From Eubacteriaceae bacterium Marseille-Q4139 (GTDB taxonomy: Bacteria > Bacillota > Clostridia > Lachnospirales > Lachnospiraceae), in NCBI GenBank assembly GCA_018223415.1, contig JAGTTQ010000001.1, forward strand, positions 2,763,865 through 2,827,864: a stretch of DNA of 64,000 bases. Reading direction: 5' to 3'. Under the pieces are notes generated by a model. That model was not told the origin of the DNA. It ran no database searches and worked only from the letters and a program-made list of their open reading frames with translations. The translations under genes were made by a program, and so were the position numbers. Numbering within the stretch: position 1 is the first letter of the stretch; each line of letters starts with the position of its first letter. This document shows, in pieces, positions 42,860 through 53,358 of the stretch.

Positions 42860-43033
42860 GAATCTGTGGTTAAATATACATTGCCTGAAAATGAAACACA
42901 GATTTTTGCCTCAAAATATAAATTATATTTGCCGAGCGAGGAGGAACTATTGCGGGAATTAAATCAGGAATATCAGGCACTAGAAGCCGGCAAGTTAGGG
43001 GAAGAAGCAATTGGGGCCGCGAAAAAAGATTAG
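42860..43033 (+). pseudogene. C-terminal remnant of a DUF1016 (YhcG-type PDDEXK nuclease) gene
   Basis: In a different frame from the previous remnant, 57 codons read ESVVKYTLPENETQIFASKY, then KLYLPSEEELLRELNQEY. This is the C-terminal end of DUF1016/YhcG proteins, nuclease-fold proteins often linked with restriction-modification systems and mobile DNA. No start, nuclease core or ribosome binding site is present. The junction with the broken TIGR04076 gene is seamless, which suggests a deletion fused the two. Confidence 0.65.
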
Positions 43034-43140
43034 ATTTTGCATCGAGACCGTGCAATATACACCCCATTAAGAAGATATCATGGTGAAATTTATACGGTAA
43101 AGAAATGGTGCCGGAAGATAAAAAACAGGAGGAGAAGAAC

Positions 43141-43686
43141 ATGATACTTTCAGACAGGACACTGATAAAAATGCTTAAGGAGCGGACGCTCTCTGTCAGC
43201 CCTCTGGAACCTGAACAGATACAGCCTGCCAGCATTGATATCCGGATCGGGAACACGTACAGCATTGCAGAGGACTCCCCGTCCGGGATCATACGCTTAA
43301 GCGAAGAAGCCGCATACAGGCAGATTACTGCTGACAAGTATATCCTTCTTCCAGGGCAGTTCGTATTGGCTACGACAATGGAGTTTGTGGAACTTCCCGA
43401 TAATCTGACAGCATTTGTCGAGGGGCGCAGTTCCCTCGGACGCCTGGGATTGTTCATTCAAAATGCCGGTTGGGTGGATCCTGGTTTCAAGGGAGAAATC
43501 ACGCTGGAGCTGTTTAATGCCAGCAGATGTGCCATTGAACTGACGGCAGGGCGCCGTATCGGGCAGCTGGTATTTGCACAGCTTGACGATCACGCCTTAA
43601 ATCCCTATCAGGGGAAGTACCAGGGGCAAAGAGGCGCAACAGGATCGAGGGTATTCTTAGATAACGACAGCACAGGAAACAGGTAA
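43141..43686 (+). CDS. dcd: dCTP deaminase
   Basis: A 181-residue enzyme of the dUTPase/dCTP deaminase family. The ATG at 43141 has GGAGGAG before it. MILSDRTLIKML is the usual start, and VEGRSSLGRLGLFIQ, NAGWVDPGFKGEITLEL and QGQRGATGSR are the substrate-binding and catalytic blocks. It turns dCTP into dUTP, or directly to dUMP if bifunctional; motifs alone do not settle which. It is followed by a strong terminator. Confidence 0.9.
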   Translation: MILSDRTLIKMLKERTLSVSPLEPEQIQPASIDIRIGNTYSIAEDSPSGIIRLSEEAAYRQITADKYILLPGQFVLATTMEFVELPDNLTAFVEGRSSLGRLGLFIQNAGWVDPGFKGEITLELFNASRCAIELTAGRRIGQLVFAQLDDHALNPYQGKYQGQRGATGSRVFLDNDSTGNR

Positions 43687-43750
43687 ACGTCTCACCCCAT
43701 CTGATGCTGAACCAGAAAAACGTCTGAATTCGGAACCGATCAACACAGCA

Positions 43751-43789
43751 AAAAGCCCATACCCGCAAAAACGCAGGCGTGGGCTTTTT
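43751..43789. terminator. Bidirectional terminator between dcd and the flavodoxin gene
   Basis: AAAAGCCCA with CGC pairs with GCG and TGGGCTTTTT. The A and T runs on both sides suit termination of both convergent genes. Confidence 0.85.
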
Positions 43790-43819
43790 CACTTCCCTAT
43801 TATAATGCCAGAATCCCGT

Positions 43820-44320
43820 TTACCGGCCAAACAGCTCCTTCGCCTTCTCTGCAAATCTTGTCCCGAAAATTGGGAACAGCTCTTTTCCAGTCATCTCCGG
43901 GCCGAAGCAGACGGGGCCAAGGTGGATGAACGGGGTTCCGAGGCTGGTGCCGCCGGAGTAGATGAGCATGCCTTTTACGAGAAGCTGAACGAGAATGCTC
44001 TCGATGGTCATGACCGGGCCGCCCTGGGGCATGTTGGCCGTTGCGAAAGCGCCGCCCAGCTTACCGGCCATCTTGCAGGGGCAGGTGTCCAGCCATTTTT
44101 TCATCTGCCATGCCTCAGAAGCATAGTAATCCGGCGTTCCGAACAGGACGCCGACGGATTCGTTTAAGGCGGCTATGTAGGAATCTTTGTTCTCTTCAAA
44201 GGAATCGACCGGGATTAAAACGGCTTCCATGCCCTCTACGGCCTCGATTCCTTTTTTGATCTCTTCGGCCATCTGCTTTGTGCGGCCGGAAGCGGAAAAA
44301 TATACGACAGAAATTTTCAT
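43820..44320 (-). CDS. Flavodoxin-family protein / NAD(P)H-quinone-reductase-like (WrbA-type)
   Basis: A 166-residue flavodoxin-fold protein. The ATG at 44320 has AAAGGAGG before it; upstream in-frame codons cover a terminator hairpin. ISVVYFSASGRTKQMAEEI is the FMN phosphate loop, FGTPDYYASEAWQMKKWLD and GGAFATANMPQGG are the other FMN-contacting loops. It may act as an electron carrier or quinone reductase. It follows hpf on the same strand but a terminator lies between. Confidence 0.85.
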   Translation of the reverse strand: MKISVVYFSASGRTKQMAEEIKKGIEAVEGMEAVLIPVDSFEENKDSYIAALNESVGVLFGTPDYYASEAWQMKKWLDTCPCKMAGKLGGAFATANMPQGGPVMTIESILVQLLVKGMLIYSGGTSLGTPFIHLGPVCFGPEMTGKELFPIFGTRFAEKAKELFGR

Positions 44321-44338
44321 AGTGTCCTCCTTTAAAAT

Positions 44339-44364
44339 GCCGATGCGGATTGTCCCGCATCGGC
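44339..44364 (-). terminator. Terminator between hpf and the flavodoxin gene
   Basis: GCCGATGCGG pairs with CCGCATCGGC and is followed on the minus strand by ATTTT. It ends hpf transcripts just before the flavodoxin ribosome binding site. Confidence 0.75.
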
Positions 44365-44402
44365 ACATCGTATGGCTTGTCCATCTGGGAAACGGTGTTT
44401 CC

Positions 44403-44930
44403 TTAGAATTCCGGCTCGATCAGGCCGTAGGAATTTGCTTTTCTCTTGTAAACCACGTTGACCTCGTTGGTTTCCGCATTGAGGAACATGAAGAAATTGT
44501 GGCCTAAAAGTTCCATCTGGATACAGGCCTCCTCGGGATCCATGGGTTTCATGGCGAACCGTTTCGTCTTTACGATTTTTACGGTTTCTTCAGCCTCTGC
44601 TTCTTCTTTCAGAAATGCCTCGCTGAAGGAGAGGGCGCTCTGTTTCTTATCAATCAGTTTCGTCTTGTATTTTTTGATCTGACGCTCGATAATCTCTTCC
44701 ACCAGGTCGATGGAAACGTACATATCGCTGCTGTCCTGCTCGGCACGGATAATGTGGCCTTTGACGGGGATTGTCACCTCGATTTTCTGGCGTCCCTTCT
44801 CAACGCTCATTGTTACCTGGATTTCCGTGTCCGGTGAAAAATAACGCTCCAGCTTGCCGATCTTTCCCTCTACTGCATCTCTCAGACCCTGAGTGATGTC
44901 GATGTTTTTTCCGCTGATGATATAACGCAT
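44403..44930 (-). CDS. hpf: Ribosome hibernation promoting factor, long form
   Basis: A 175-residue protein that pairs 70S ribosomes into inactive 100S dimers in slow growth. The N-terminal S30AE domain (about 1-100) begins YIISGKNIDITQGLRDAV, and the C-terminal dimerization domain has RFAMKPMDPEEACIQMELLGHNFFMFLNAET, in parts. It has AAGGAG before the ATG. Upstream are three tandem copies of a repeat, each with an extended -10 (TGGTATAAT) on the minus strand. The order hpf-secA-prfB is conserved in Firmicutes. Confidence 0.94.
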   Translation of the reverse strand: MRYIISGKNIDITQGLRDAVEGKIGKLERYFSPDTEIQVTMSVEKGRQKIEVTIPVKGHIIRAEQDSSDMYVSIDLVEEIIERQIKKYKTKLIDKKQSALSFSEAFLKEEAEAEETVKIVKTKRFAMKPMDPEEACIQMELLGHNFFMFLNAETNEVNVVYKRKANSYGLIEPEF

Positions 44931-44960
44931 AGAATCAACTCCTTCTTACTGGGATTGTTT

Positions 44961-44970
44961 CATTATACCA
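44961..44970 (-). promoter_or_regulatory. Extended -10 element of hpf
   Basis: On the minus strand TGGTATAAT lies about 30 bases before the hpf start. No -35 match is seen 17 bases upstream. The same element recurs in the two other repeat units about 111 and 223 bases further upstream, so alternative start points are possible. Confidence 0.55.
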
Positions 44971-45257
44971 TGTCCGCTGCGCGGCCATGGAGCCTCCGGC
45001 GGATTTTAGCACCCGGCTTTCCGCGGCGGGCGCGGAAACCGGTATGTGCAGGTATAATGTTCACACTGTGAACATTATACCATGTCCGCTGCGCGGCCAT
45101 GGGCCTCCGGCGGAACTTAGCGCCTGGATTTCTGCGGCAAGCGCAGAAACCAGAATGCGCAGGTATAATGCCCGCTTTGCGGTCATTATACCATGTCCGC
45201 GGCCGCAGCCTGACGGATATTGTGCCGGATTTTTCCACGGCACATGCAGGTATAATG
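44961..45257. repeat. Tandem repeat array (three units of about 111 bases) separated by palindromes
   Basis: Units begin with CATTATACCATGTCCGC at 44961, 45073 and 45184 and end with GGTATAATG at 45051-45059, 45162-45170 and 45249-45257. The inner part is GC-rich and partly self-complementary. The joints are palindromes: 45051-45081 is a perfect 31-base palindrome centred on one base, and 45162-45192 is nearly perfect. Each unit gives TGGTATAAT on the minus strand; the one nearest hpf is its likely extended -10. Confidence 0.85.
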
Positions 45258-45492
45258 TCTAGTATTAGTATAGCATATGTTTCAGTGAAAAACAATTCAT
45301 TTTGTAAAAAGTTTATACAATTTAAGAAAGAAAAATAAAGTATTTGTACGATAGGCGGGCCGCGACAGGATGCGGCATTTGTCAAGGGATTTCGCGCGGA
45401 AAAATGTCGGAAAAGGGAATTTTATGAGATGTGTACAAAAATGTGAAAAAAATCCGTTTGCTGGAAAACCGTGTCCGGAATGTGTAAAAAAT

Positions 45493-45607
45493 TGTGGATA
45501 ATGTGGATAACTTGGTGTATAACTGCATTTTAACGCAAAATGGGGCCTGGGGCGGGTGGACAACTTTCAACAACTTCCTTGTGGATAATTGTGGATAAAG
45601 TGGATAA
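45493..45607 (+). repeat. Cluster of DnaA boxes
   Basis: Four exact TGTGGATAA boxes (reverse complement TTATCCACA) lie at 45493-45501, 45502-45510, 45580-45588 and 45590-45598, with a near match AGTGGATAA at 45599-45607, all in the same orientation. The boxes form two tight pairs 70 bases apart. This is a cluster of the kind bound by DnaA at origins and at titration or regulatory sites. Confidence 0.8.
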
Positions 45608-45753
45608 GACGAAAATCGAATGTATGATTTGTGCAATTTGTCTGGTTTACAATAAAAACTTATTTTATGTAACCAGGAAACACGATTCGACAGGAGCTGT
45701 CTGGGGGAGCGGCAGCGAAATTATGACTAAATTGTTAAAAAAATAGGAAGGGA

Positions 45754-45782
45754 TTGAATAAAACGCGGGAAGGTGCTAGAAT
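45754..45782 (+). promoter_or_regulatory. Promoter of secA
   Basis: TTGAAT at 45754-45759 and TAGAAT at 45777-45782 are spaced by 17 bases, with TGC before the -10 as an extended element. The start point would be about 55 bases before the secA ATG. Confidence 0.65.
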
Positions 45783-45846
45783 ATATAAGATTGTATCATA
45801 GGGAACCAGACCAATTTTTCAATAAATGTATTTAGGAGCGAGCAGA

Positions 45847-48429
<2,583 letters not shown>

Positions 48430-48444
48430 GAGAGGACGGCAAGT

Positions 48445-49581
48445 ATGGTTGAGTTAGACCAGTTCAAGTACACCTTATCCACGTATGAAAAGCCCTTAAA
48501 GGAGGTGCGGGATTCCTTAAATCTCGATGCCAAGCTGCAAAGAATCGACGAGCTTGACAAGACCATGGAGGAGCCGAGCTTCTGGGAGGACGCGGAAACC
48601 TCCACCCGCCTTGTGAAGGAAGCGAAGAACCTGAAGGATACGGTTGAGGAATTTCATAAGCTCCAGAACCAGTACGAGGAAATCGAGCTGATGCTGGAGA
48701 TGGGATATGAGGAGAATGATCCGGAAATCATTCCTGAAATTCAGAAGATGATGGATGCGTTCACGACGGAACTGGACGCTCTGCGCCTTCGGACTCTTCT
48801 TACAGGGGAATACGACAGCAACAATGCGATTCTGAGGTTAAACGCGGGAGCCGGCGGCACCGAGGCCTGCGACTGGTGCAGCATGCTTTACCGCATGTAC
48901 TGCCGGTGGGCCGAGAGCAAAGGCTTTACCACGGAGGTGCTCGACTTCCTCGACGGCGAGGAGGCCGGCATCAAGTCCGTGACGGTGCAGATCAACGGCG
49001 TCAACGTGTTCGGATATTTAAAATCCGAGCGCGGCGTCCACCGTCTCGTGCGGATTTCCCCGTTCAACGCCAACGGAAAGCGCCAGACGTCCTTCGTGTC
49101 CTGCGACGTGATGCCGGACATCGAGGAAGACCTGGATGTGGAGATCAACCAGGACGACCTGCGTATCGACACCTACCGCTCCAGCGGCGCCGGCGGCCAG
49201 CACATCAACAAGACGTCGTCGGCCGTCCGGATTACCCATATCCCGACGGGAATCGTCGTCCAGTGCCAGAATGAGCGTTCCCAGTTCCAGAATAAGGATA
49301 AGGCCATGCAGATGTTGAAGGCCAAGCTTTACATGCTGAAGCAGCAGGAGAACGCCGAGAAGATTTCCGACATCCGCGGCGACGTGAAGGAGATCGGATG
49401 GGGAAGCCAGATCCGCTCCTATGTGCTTCAGCCGTACACGTTAATCAAAGACCACCGGACGGGCTACGAGAGCGGAAACGTAAACAGTGTCCTGGACGGC
49501 GGCCTGGACGGCTTTATCAGTGCTTACTTAAAGTGGGAGAGCCTCGGAAGGCCCCAGGTGAAAGGCGGAGACCTGGAATAA
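48445..49581 (+). CDS. prfB: Peptide chain release factor 2, no programmed frameshift
   Basis: A 378-residue release factor for UGA and UAA stops. SSGAGGQHINKTSSAVRI holds the GGQ motif that triggers peptide release, and the stop-recognition region lies near residue 190. In many bacteria prfB needs a +1 frameshift at an in-frame UGA near codon 25; here codons 18-26 read through without a stop (K-E-V-R-D-S-L-N-L). A Shine-Dalgarno-like AAGGAGG remains inside the gene at that place. It is 15 bases after secA. Confidence 0.95.
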   Translation: MVELDQFKYTLSTYEKPLKEVRDSLNLDAKLQRIDELDKTMEEPSFWEDAETSTRLVKEAKNLKDTVEEFHKLQNQYEEIELMLEMGYEENDPEIIPEIQKMMDAFTTELDALRLRTLLTGEYDSNNAILRLNAGAGGTEACDWCSMLYRMYCRWAESKGFTTEVLDFLDGEEAGIKSVTVQINGVNVFGYLKSERGVHRLVRISPFNANGKRQTSFVSCDVMPDIEEDLDVEINQDDLRIDTYRSSGAGGQHINKTSSAVRITHIPTGIVVQCQNERSQFQNKDKAMQMLKAKLYMLKQQENAEKISDIRGDVKEIGWGSQIRSYVLQPYTLIKDHRTGYESGNVNSVLDGGLDGFISAYLKWESLGRPQVKGGDLE

Positions 49582-49608
49582 TCTTAACATAATATAAGAA
49601 GACCTTGT

Positions 49609-49646
49609 GCCGGAGAATACGAAACCGTGTTTTCCGGCTTTTTTTA
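49609..49646 (+). terminator. Rho-independent terminator after prfB
   Basis: GCCGGA and nearby bases pair with TCCGGC around an 18-base loop, followed by eight T residues. It separates secA-prfB from the pst operon. Confidence 0.85.
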
Positions 49647-49699
49647 TTGCATCTTATCTCACCTGCATTTACATTCGGCAGAATTTCTTGATTTTCATT

Positions 49700-49726
49700 T
49701 TACACGGATCTTACAAAGATGTTACG
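49700..49726 (+). promoter_or_regulatory. PhoP-box-like direct repeats before pstS
   Basis: TTACA at 49700-49704, TTACA at 49711-49715 and TTACG at 49722-49726 are spaced exactly 11 bases apart. Such TT(A/C)ACA-type repeats, one per helical turn, are bound by PhoP/PhoB under phosphate limitation. A clear -10 was not found. Confidence 0.6.
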
Positions 49727-49821
49727 GCTCTGTGGTGTTTCATTCCCCGGGAAAATGGTAAAACCTTATTGTACAGAGAAAAGAAAAAACGAAAAAGGAA
49801 TCCATGAGGAGGAAAAAGATT

Positions 49822-50754
49822 ATGAAAATCAGAAAATTGATTGCACTTACGGGAGCTGCCCTGCTGGCGATGAGCGCCATGACGGGATGCGGCAGCCAGG
49901 AGACAGAGACGACAGCAGCCACCACGGCTGAGACCACCACGGAAACAGAGACAACAACTGCTGGTGAAACCACGACGGAGGCAGAAACGACAACGGCAGA
50001 GGCGGCAGAGGAAGCACTTTCCGGCAGCATCTCCATGTCCGGCTCCACTTCCATGGAGAAGGTAGCAAACGCCCTTCGTGAAAGCTTCATGGAGAAATAC
50101 CCGGACGTATCCGTTTCCGTAGAGTTCACCGGTTCTTCCGCAGGCGTTGAGGCCGTGCTTTCCGGCACCAGCGACATCGGAAACTCTTCCAGAAACTTAA
50201 CGGATGACGAGAAGTCCGCAGGCGCTGTGGAAAATATCATGGCAATCGACGGAATTGCCGTTGCCGTTGATACGGCCAACACGGTTACGAACCTGACAAA
50301 GGATCAGCTTACGGAAATTTACACCGGCGCAGTCACCAACTGGAGCGCAGTCGGCGGCGAGGATATGCCGATTGTCGTAGTGGGACGCGAGGCTGGTTCC
50401 GGTACGAGAGGCGCTTTTGAGGAAATCCTTGGAGTAGAAGATCAGTGCGCTTACGCAAACGAGCTGGACAGCACAGGCGCCGTTATGGCAAAGGTTGCCT
50501 CCACGCCGGGCGCCATCGGCTACATCTCCCTGGACGCCATTGATGATTCCGTGGCAGTCCTCCAGCTCGACGGCGTAGACGCGACGGCTGAGAACATCAA
50601 GGCCGGCACCTACTTCTTAAACCGCCCGTTCGTAATGGCTACCAATGGAGAAATCTCCGCTCAGAGCGACCTGATTCAGGCATGGTTCGAGTATGTGTTC
50701 TCCGCAGAAGGCCAGGAAGTTGTTGCAAACGCAGGACTGATTACGGTGGAATAA
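49822..50754 (+). CDS. pstS: Phosphate ABC transporter, substrate-binding lipoprotein
   Basis: A 310-residue lipoprotein that captures phosphate outside the membrane. The ATG at 49822 has GAGGAGG before it. The signal peptide ends in a lipobox, MTGC, at about residue 22; the Cys would be lipidated and cut by LspA. A Thr/Glu-rich linker (about 25-60) follows. Phosphate-binding blocks are visible: SMSGSTSMEKV, FTGSSAGVEAVLSGTSDIGNSSR and GREAGSGTRGAFEE. It heads the pstSCAB-phoU operon. Confidence 0.95.
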   Translation: MKIRKLIALTGAALLAMSAMTGCGSQETETTAATTAETTTETETTTAGETTTEAETTTAEAAEEALSGSISMSGSTSMEKVANALRESFMEKYPDVSVSVEFTGSSAGVEAVLSGTSDIGNSSRNLTDDEKSAGAVENIMAIDGIAVAVDTANTVTNLTKDQLTEIYTGAVTNWSAVGGEDMPIVVVGREAGSGTRGAFEEILGVEDQCAYANELDSTGAVMAKVASTPGAIGYISLDAIDDSVAVLQLDGVDATAENIKAGTYFLNRPFVMATNGEISAQSDLIQAWFEYVFSAEGQEVVANAGLITVE

Positions 50755-50758
50755 TAAC

Positions 50759-51691
50759 ATGACGGAAAAACAGACCTTTTCCATAAAAGCAGATGCAAGA
50801 AAGAAAGCTCTTGTGGAACATGCGGCACAGTTCATCTTTACAGTATGTGCATTCTTTGCGGTGATGGCGGTTCTCTCCATCACCGTCTACATGTTCTTAA
50901 ACGGTACGCCGGCCCTCTTTGAGGTGGGGATCACGGATCTCCTTTTCGGAACCGTGTGGAAGCCAACGGCAAAGGAGCCGTCCTTCGGAATCCTTTACGT
51001 CATCCTGACCTCCATCCTGGGAACATCGGCAGCCGTCGTGATCGGAGCGCCCATCGGCGTGTTCACCGCGGTATTCATCGAGGAAATCGCGGGAAAGAAG
51101 ATGGCGGCTATCGTGAAGCCGGCCGTGGAACTTTTAGCGGGAATCCCGTCGGTAATCTACGGGCTTCTCGGCATCTACCTCTTAAACCCGCTCATGTATA
51201 AGTTGGAGCGTCTGGTTTTTGCAGGTTCCACGACCCACCAATATACCGGCGGCGCCAACCTTTTGTCGGCGGTGATTGTCCTTGCGATCATGATCCTGCC
51301 GACGGTCATCAACGTGAGCGCCTCGGCCCTCCATGCCGTGCCGAAACAGCAGAGGGCGGCCTCCTATGCCATGGGGGCCTCGAAAATCCAGACGATTTTC
51401 AAGGTAGTGCTCCCGTCGGCCAGATCCGGCATCATTGCAGCCGTCGTTTTAGGAACGGGCCGTGCCATCGGCGAGGCCATGGCGATTACGCTTGTTTCGG
51501 GAAGCTCTGTCAATATCCCGCTTCCCTTTAACTCCGTCCGCTTCTTAACGACAGCCATCGTCAGCGAGATGGGCTACGCGGCAGGGCTTCACAGGCAGGT
51601 ACTATTTACCATCGGCCTCGTGCTCTTCGTGTTTATCATGTGCATCAACATCGGACTTACGAAGATCCTCAAAGGAAAGGAGGACGCATAG
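50759..51691 (+). CDS. pstC: Phosphate ABC transporter permease PstC
   Basis: A 310-residue permease with six helices. The EAA loop lies in YAMGASKIQTIFKVVLPSARSGIIAAVVLGTGRAIGEAMA, in parts, including the contact segment for the ATPase. GIPSVIYGLLGIYLLNPL is a conserved channel region with the essential Glu in FIEEIA nearby. It starts four bases after pstS and ends directly at pstA, so the subunits are made in a fixed ratio. Confidence 0.94.
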   Translation: MTEKQTFSIKADARKKALVEHAAQFIFTVCAFFAVMAVLSITVYMFLNGTPALFEVGITDLLFGTVWKPTAKEPSFGILYVILTSILGTSAAVVIGAPIGVFTAVFIEEIAGKKMAAIVKPAVELLAGIPSVIYGLLGIYLLNPLMYKLERLVFAGSTTHQYTGGANLLSAVIVLAIMILPTVINVSASALHAVPKQQRAASYAMGASKIQTIFKVVLPSARSGIIAAVVLGTGRAIGEAMAITLVSGSSVNIPLPFNSVRFLTTAIVSEMGYAAGLHRQVLFTIGLVLFVFIMCINIGLTKILKGKEDA

Positions 51692-52567
51692 ATGGAGCGG
51701 GTCAGCATCATGAACAGGAAAAGACGGATTTCCGATGACATCCTGACGGCCGTCATCTATCTGTCGGCCTTCATCGCTGTGGCGATCCTGGTGGGGATCA
51801 TCGGCTACGTCTTTTTCCGCGGCATCAGCCAGGTAAACTGGGAGTTCCTTACGAATGTGCAGAGCGCATCCAAGGGCACCGTGGGAATCGCGGGAAACAT
51901 CGTAAACACCTTATACATCGTCATTCTCACGCTTCTCGTGGTGACGCCCATCGGAATCGGCGGCGCCATTTACTTAAGCGAGTATGCAAAGCCTGGGAAA
52001 TTCGTTTCCCTGATTGAATTTACCATTGAAACCCTGACGGGAATCCCGTCCATCATTTTCGGCCTGTTCGGAAGCGTGTTCTTCGGCGAGGTGTTAAAAC
52101 TTAAATATTCCATGCTGACCGGCGCCCTGACCTTAACGATCATGGTGCTGCCGCTCATCGCAAGGAATACCCAGGAGGCTTTAAAGACCGTGCCGGACAG
52201 CTACCGCAGCGGCGCCCTCGGCATCGGTGCCACGAAATGGTACATGATCCGGACGATCATCCTGCCGAGTGCCATGCCGGGAATCTTGACAGGCGTGATT
52301 TTAGCCATCGGCCGCACCGTCGGCGAGTCGGCAGCCCTCTTATTTACGGCCGGCAGCGGATACGATCTGCCGAAGGGCGGCATGGGACTCGTGCGGAAGC
52401 TCTTTGAACCGGGCGGCACCATGACCATTGAGCTGTATCTCCAGATGGCAAAGGGAAAATATGACGTGGCGTTTGGAATTGCCTGCGTGCTTCTGGTTCT
52501 CGTGCTGGTGATGAATTTCCTGGCAAAATACCTGGCGGGAAGATTCAATGTGGAGAACCGGAAATAA
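51692..52567 (+). CDS. pstA: Phosphate ABC transporter permease PstA
   Basis: A 291-residue permease with six helices. AAAGGAGG lies eight bases before the ATG at 51692 and overlaps the end of pstC. LTGIPSIIFGLFGSVFFGEVL is the conserved PstA channel segment, and ALGIGATKWYMIRTIILPSAMPGILTGVI, in parts, is the EAA loop. It pairs with PstC to form the membrane channel. Confidence 0.94.
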   Translation: MERVSIMNRKRRISDDILTAVIYLSAFIAVAILVGIIGYVFFRGISQVNWEFLTNVQSASKGTVGIAGNIVNTLYIVILTLLVVTPIGIGGAIYLSEYAKPGKFVSLIEFTIETLTGIPSIIFGLFGSVFFGEVLKLKYSMLTGALTLTIMVLPLIARNTQEALKTVPDSYRSGALGIGATKWYMIRTIILPSAMPGILTGVILAIGRTVGESAALLFTAGSGYDLPKGGMGLVRKLFEPGGTMTIELYLQMAKGKYDVAFGIACVLLVLVLVMNFLAKYLAGRFNVENRK

Positions 52568-52585
52568 TTTTGGAAGAGGAACGAT

Positions 52586-53344
52586 ATGCTGGAAAAGAAA
52601 ATTGACGTGAAAGGGCTGAACCTGTACTACGGGGAAAACCATGCCCTGAAAAATGTGAATATAGAAGTCCGGGAAAATGCCGTGACAGCGCTCATCGGCC
52701 CGTCCGGCTGCGGGAAATCCACGTTTTTAAAGTGCTTAAACCGCATGAACGACCTGGTGGACGGCGTCCGCATTGACGGACAGATTTTGTTAGACGGGGA
52801 AAACATCTACGACGCCGGCGTGGATACCACGCTCCTTCGCAAAAAAGTGGGCATGGTGTTCCAGCAGCCGAACCCGTTCCCTATGAGCATCTACGATAAC
52901 ATCGCCTACGGCCCGAGGATCCACGGGATCAAGAACAAGGCGAAGCTCGATGAAATCGTGGAAAATGCCCTGAAGGGAGCCGCTATTTTTGACGAGGTGA
53001 AGGACCGGCTAAAAAGCCCTGCCCTGGGGCTTTCCGGCGGACAGCAGCAGAGGCTCTGCATTGCGAGAGCTCTGGCCGTGGAGCCGGAGGTGCTCTTGAT
53101 GGATGAGCCCACATCGGCTTTGGATCCCATTTCTACTTTGAAAATCGAGGATCTGATGAACGACCTGAAAAGCCAGTACACGGTGGTCGTCGTTACCCAC
53201 AATATGCAGCAGGCGGCCAGGGTATCGGATGTGACGGCCTTCTTCCTTTTAGGAGAGTTAGTAGAGGCCGACGATACCATGAACATCTTCGGAAGTCCCA
53301 AAGACAAGAGGACGGAAGACTATATTACAGGCCGGTTTGGCTGA
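52586..53344 (+). CDS. pstB: Phosphate ABC transporter ATPase PstB
   Basis: A 252-residue ATPase with Walker A GPSGCGKST, Q-loop FQQPNPFPMSIYDNI, the signature LSGGQQQR and Walker B VLLMDEPTSALDP. The Q-loop text PNPFPMSIYDNIAYGPR is specific to PstB. It powers phosphate uptake with PstC and PstA and also takes part in phosphate signalling with PhoU. Confidence 0.96.
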   Translation: MLEKKIDVKGLNLYYGENHALKNVNIEVRENAVTALIGPSGCGKSTFLKCLNRMNDLVDGVRIDGQILLDGENIYDAGVDTTLLRKKVGMVFQQPNPFPMSIYDNIAYGPRIHGIKNKAKLDEIVENALKGAAIFDEVKDRLKSPALGLSGGQQQRLCIARALAVEPEVLLMDEPTSALDPISTLKIEDLMNDLKSQYTVVVVTHNMQQAARVSDVTAFFLLGELVEADDTMNIFGSPKDKRTEDYITGRFG

Positions 53345-53358
53345 TAGGGAGGGAGCAA

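Larger units (their letters stand above)
45258..45846. other. Long intergenic region between the repeat array and secA
   Basis: About 590 bases with no gene. It holds an AT-rich stretch (about 45258-45340), the DnaA-box cluster at 45493-45607 and the secA promoter at 45754-45782. Short minus-strand frames over the box cluster read as repeats of LSTL/LSTI from the repeated boxes and are not believed to be genes. Confidence 0.7.

Noticed and set aside
45493..45607. Interpretation of the DnaA-box cluster as the chromosomal origin
   Set aside because: dnaA, dnaN, recF and rpmH are absent; hpf-secA-prfB is a normal non-origin neighbourhood in Firmicutes. Kept only as a possible titration or regulatory site.
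45297..45636. Small minus-strand frames before secA rich in LSTL/YTSH text
   Set aside because: Their residues come from the repeated DnaA boxes and AT-rich DNA, not from a protein.
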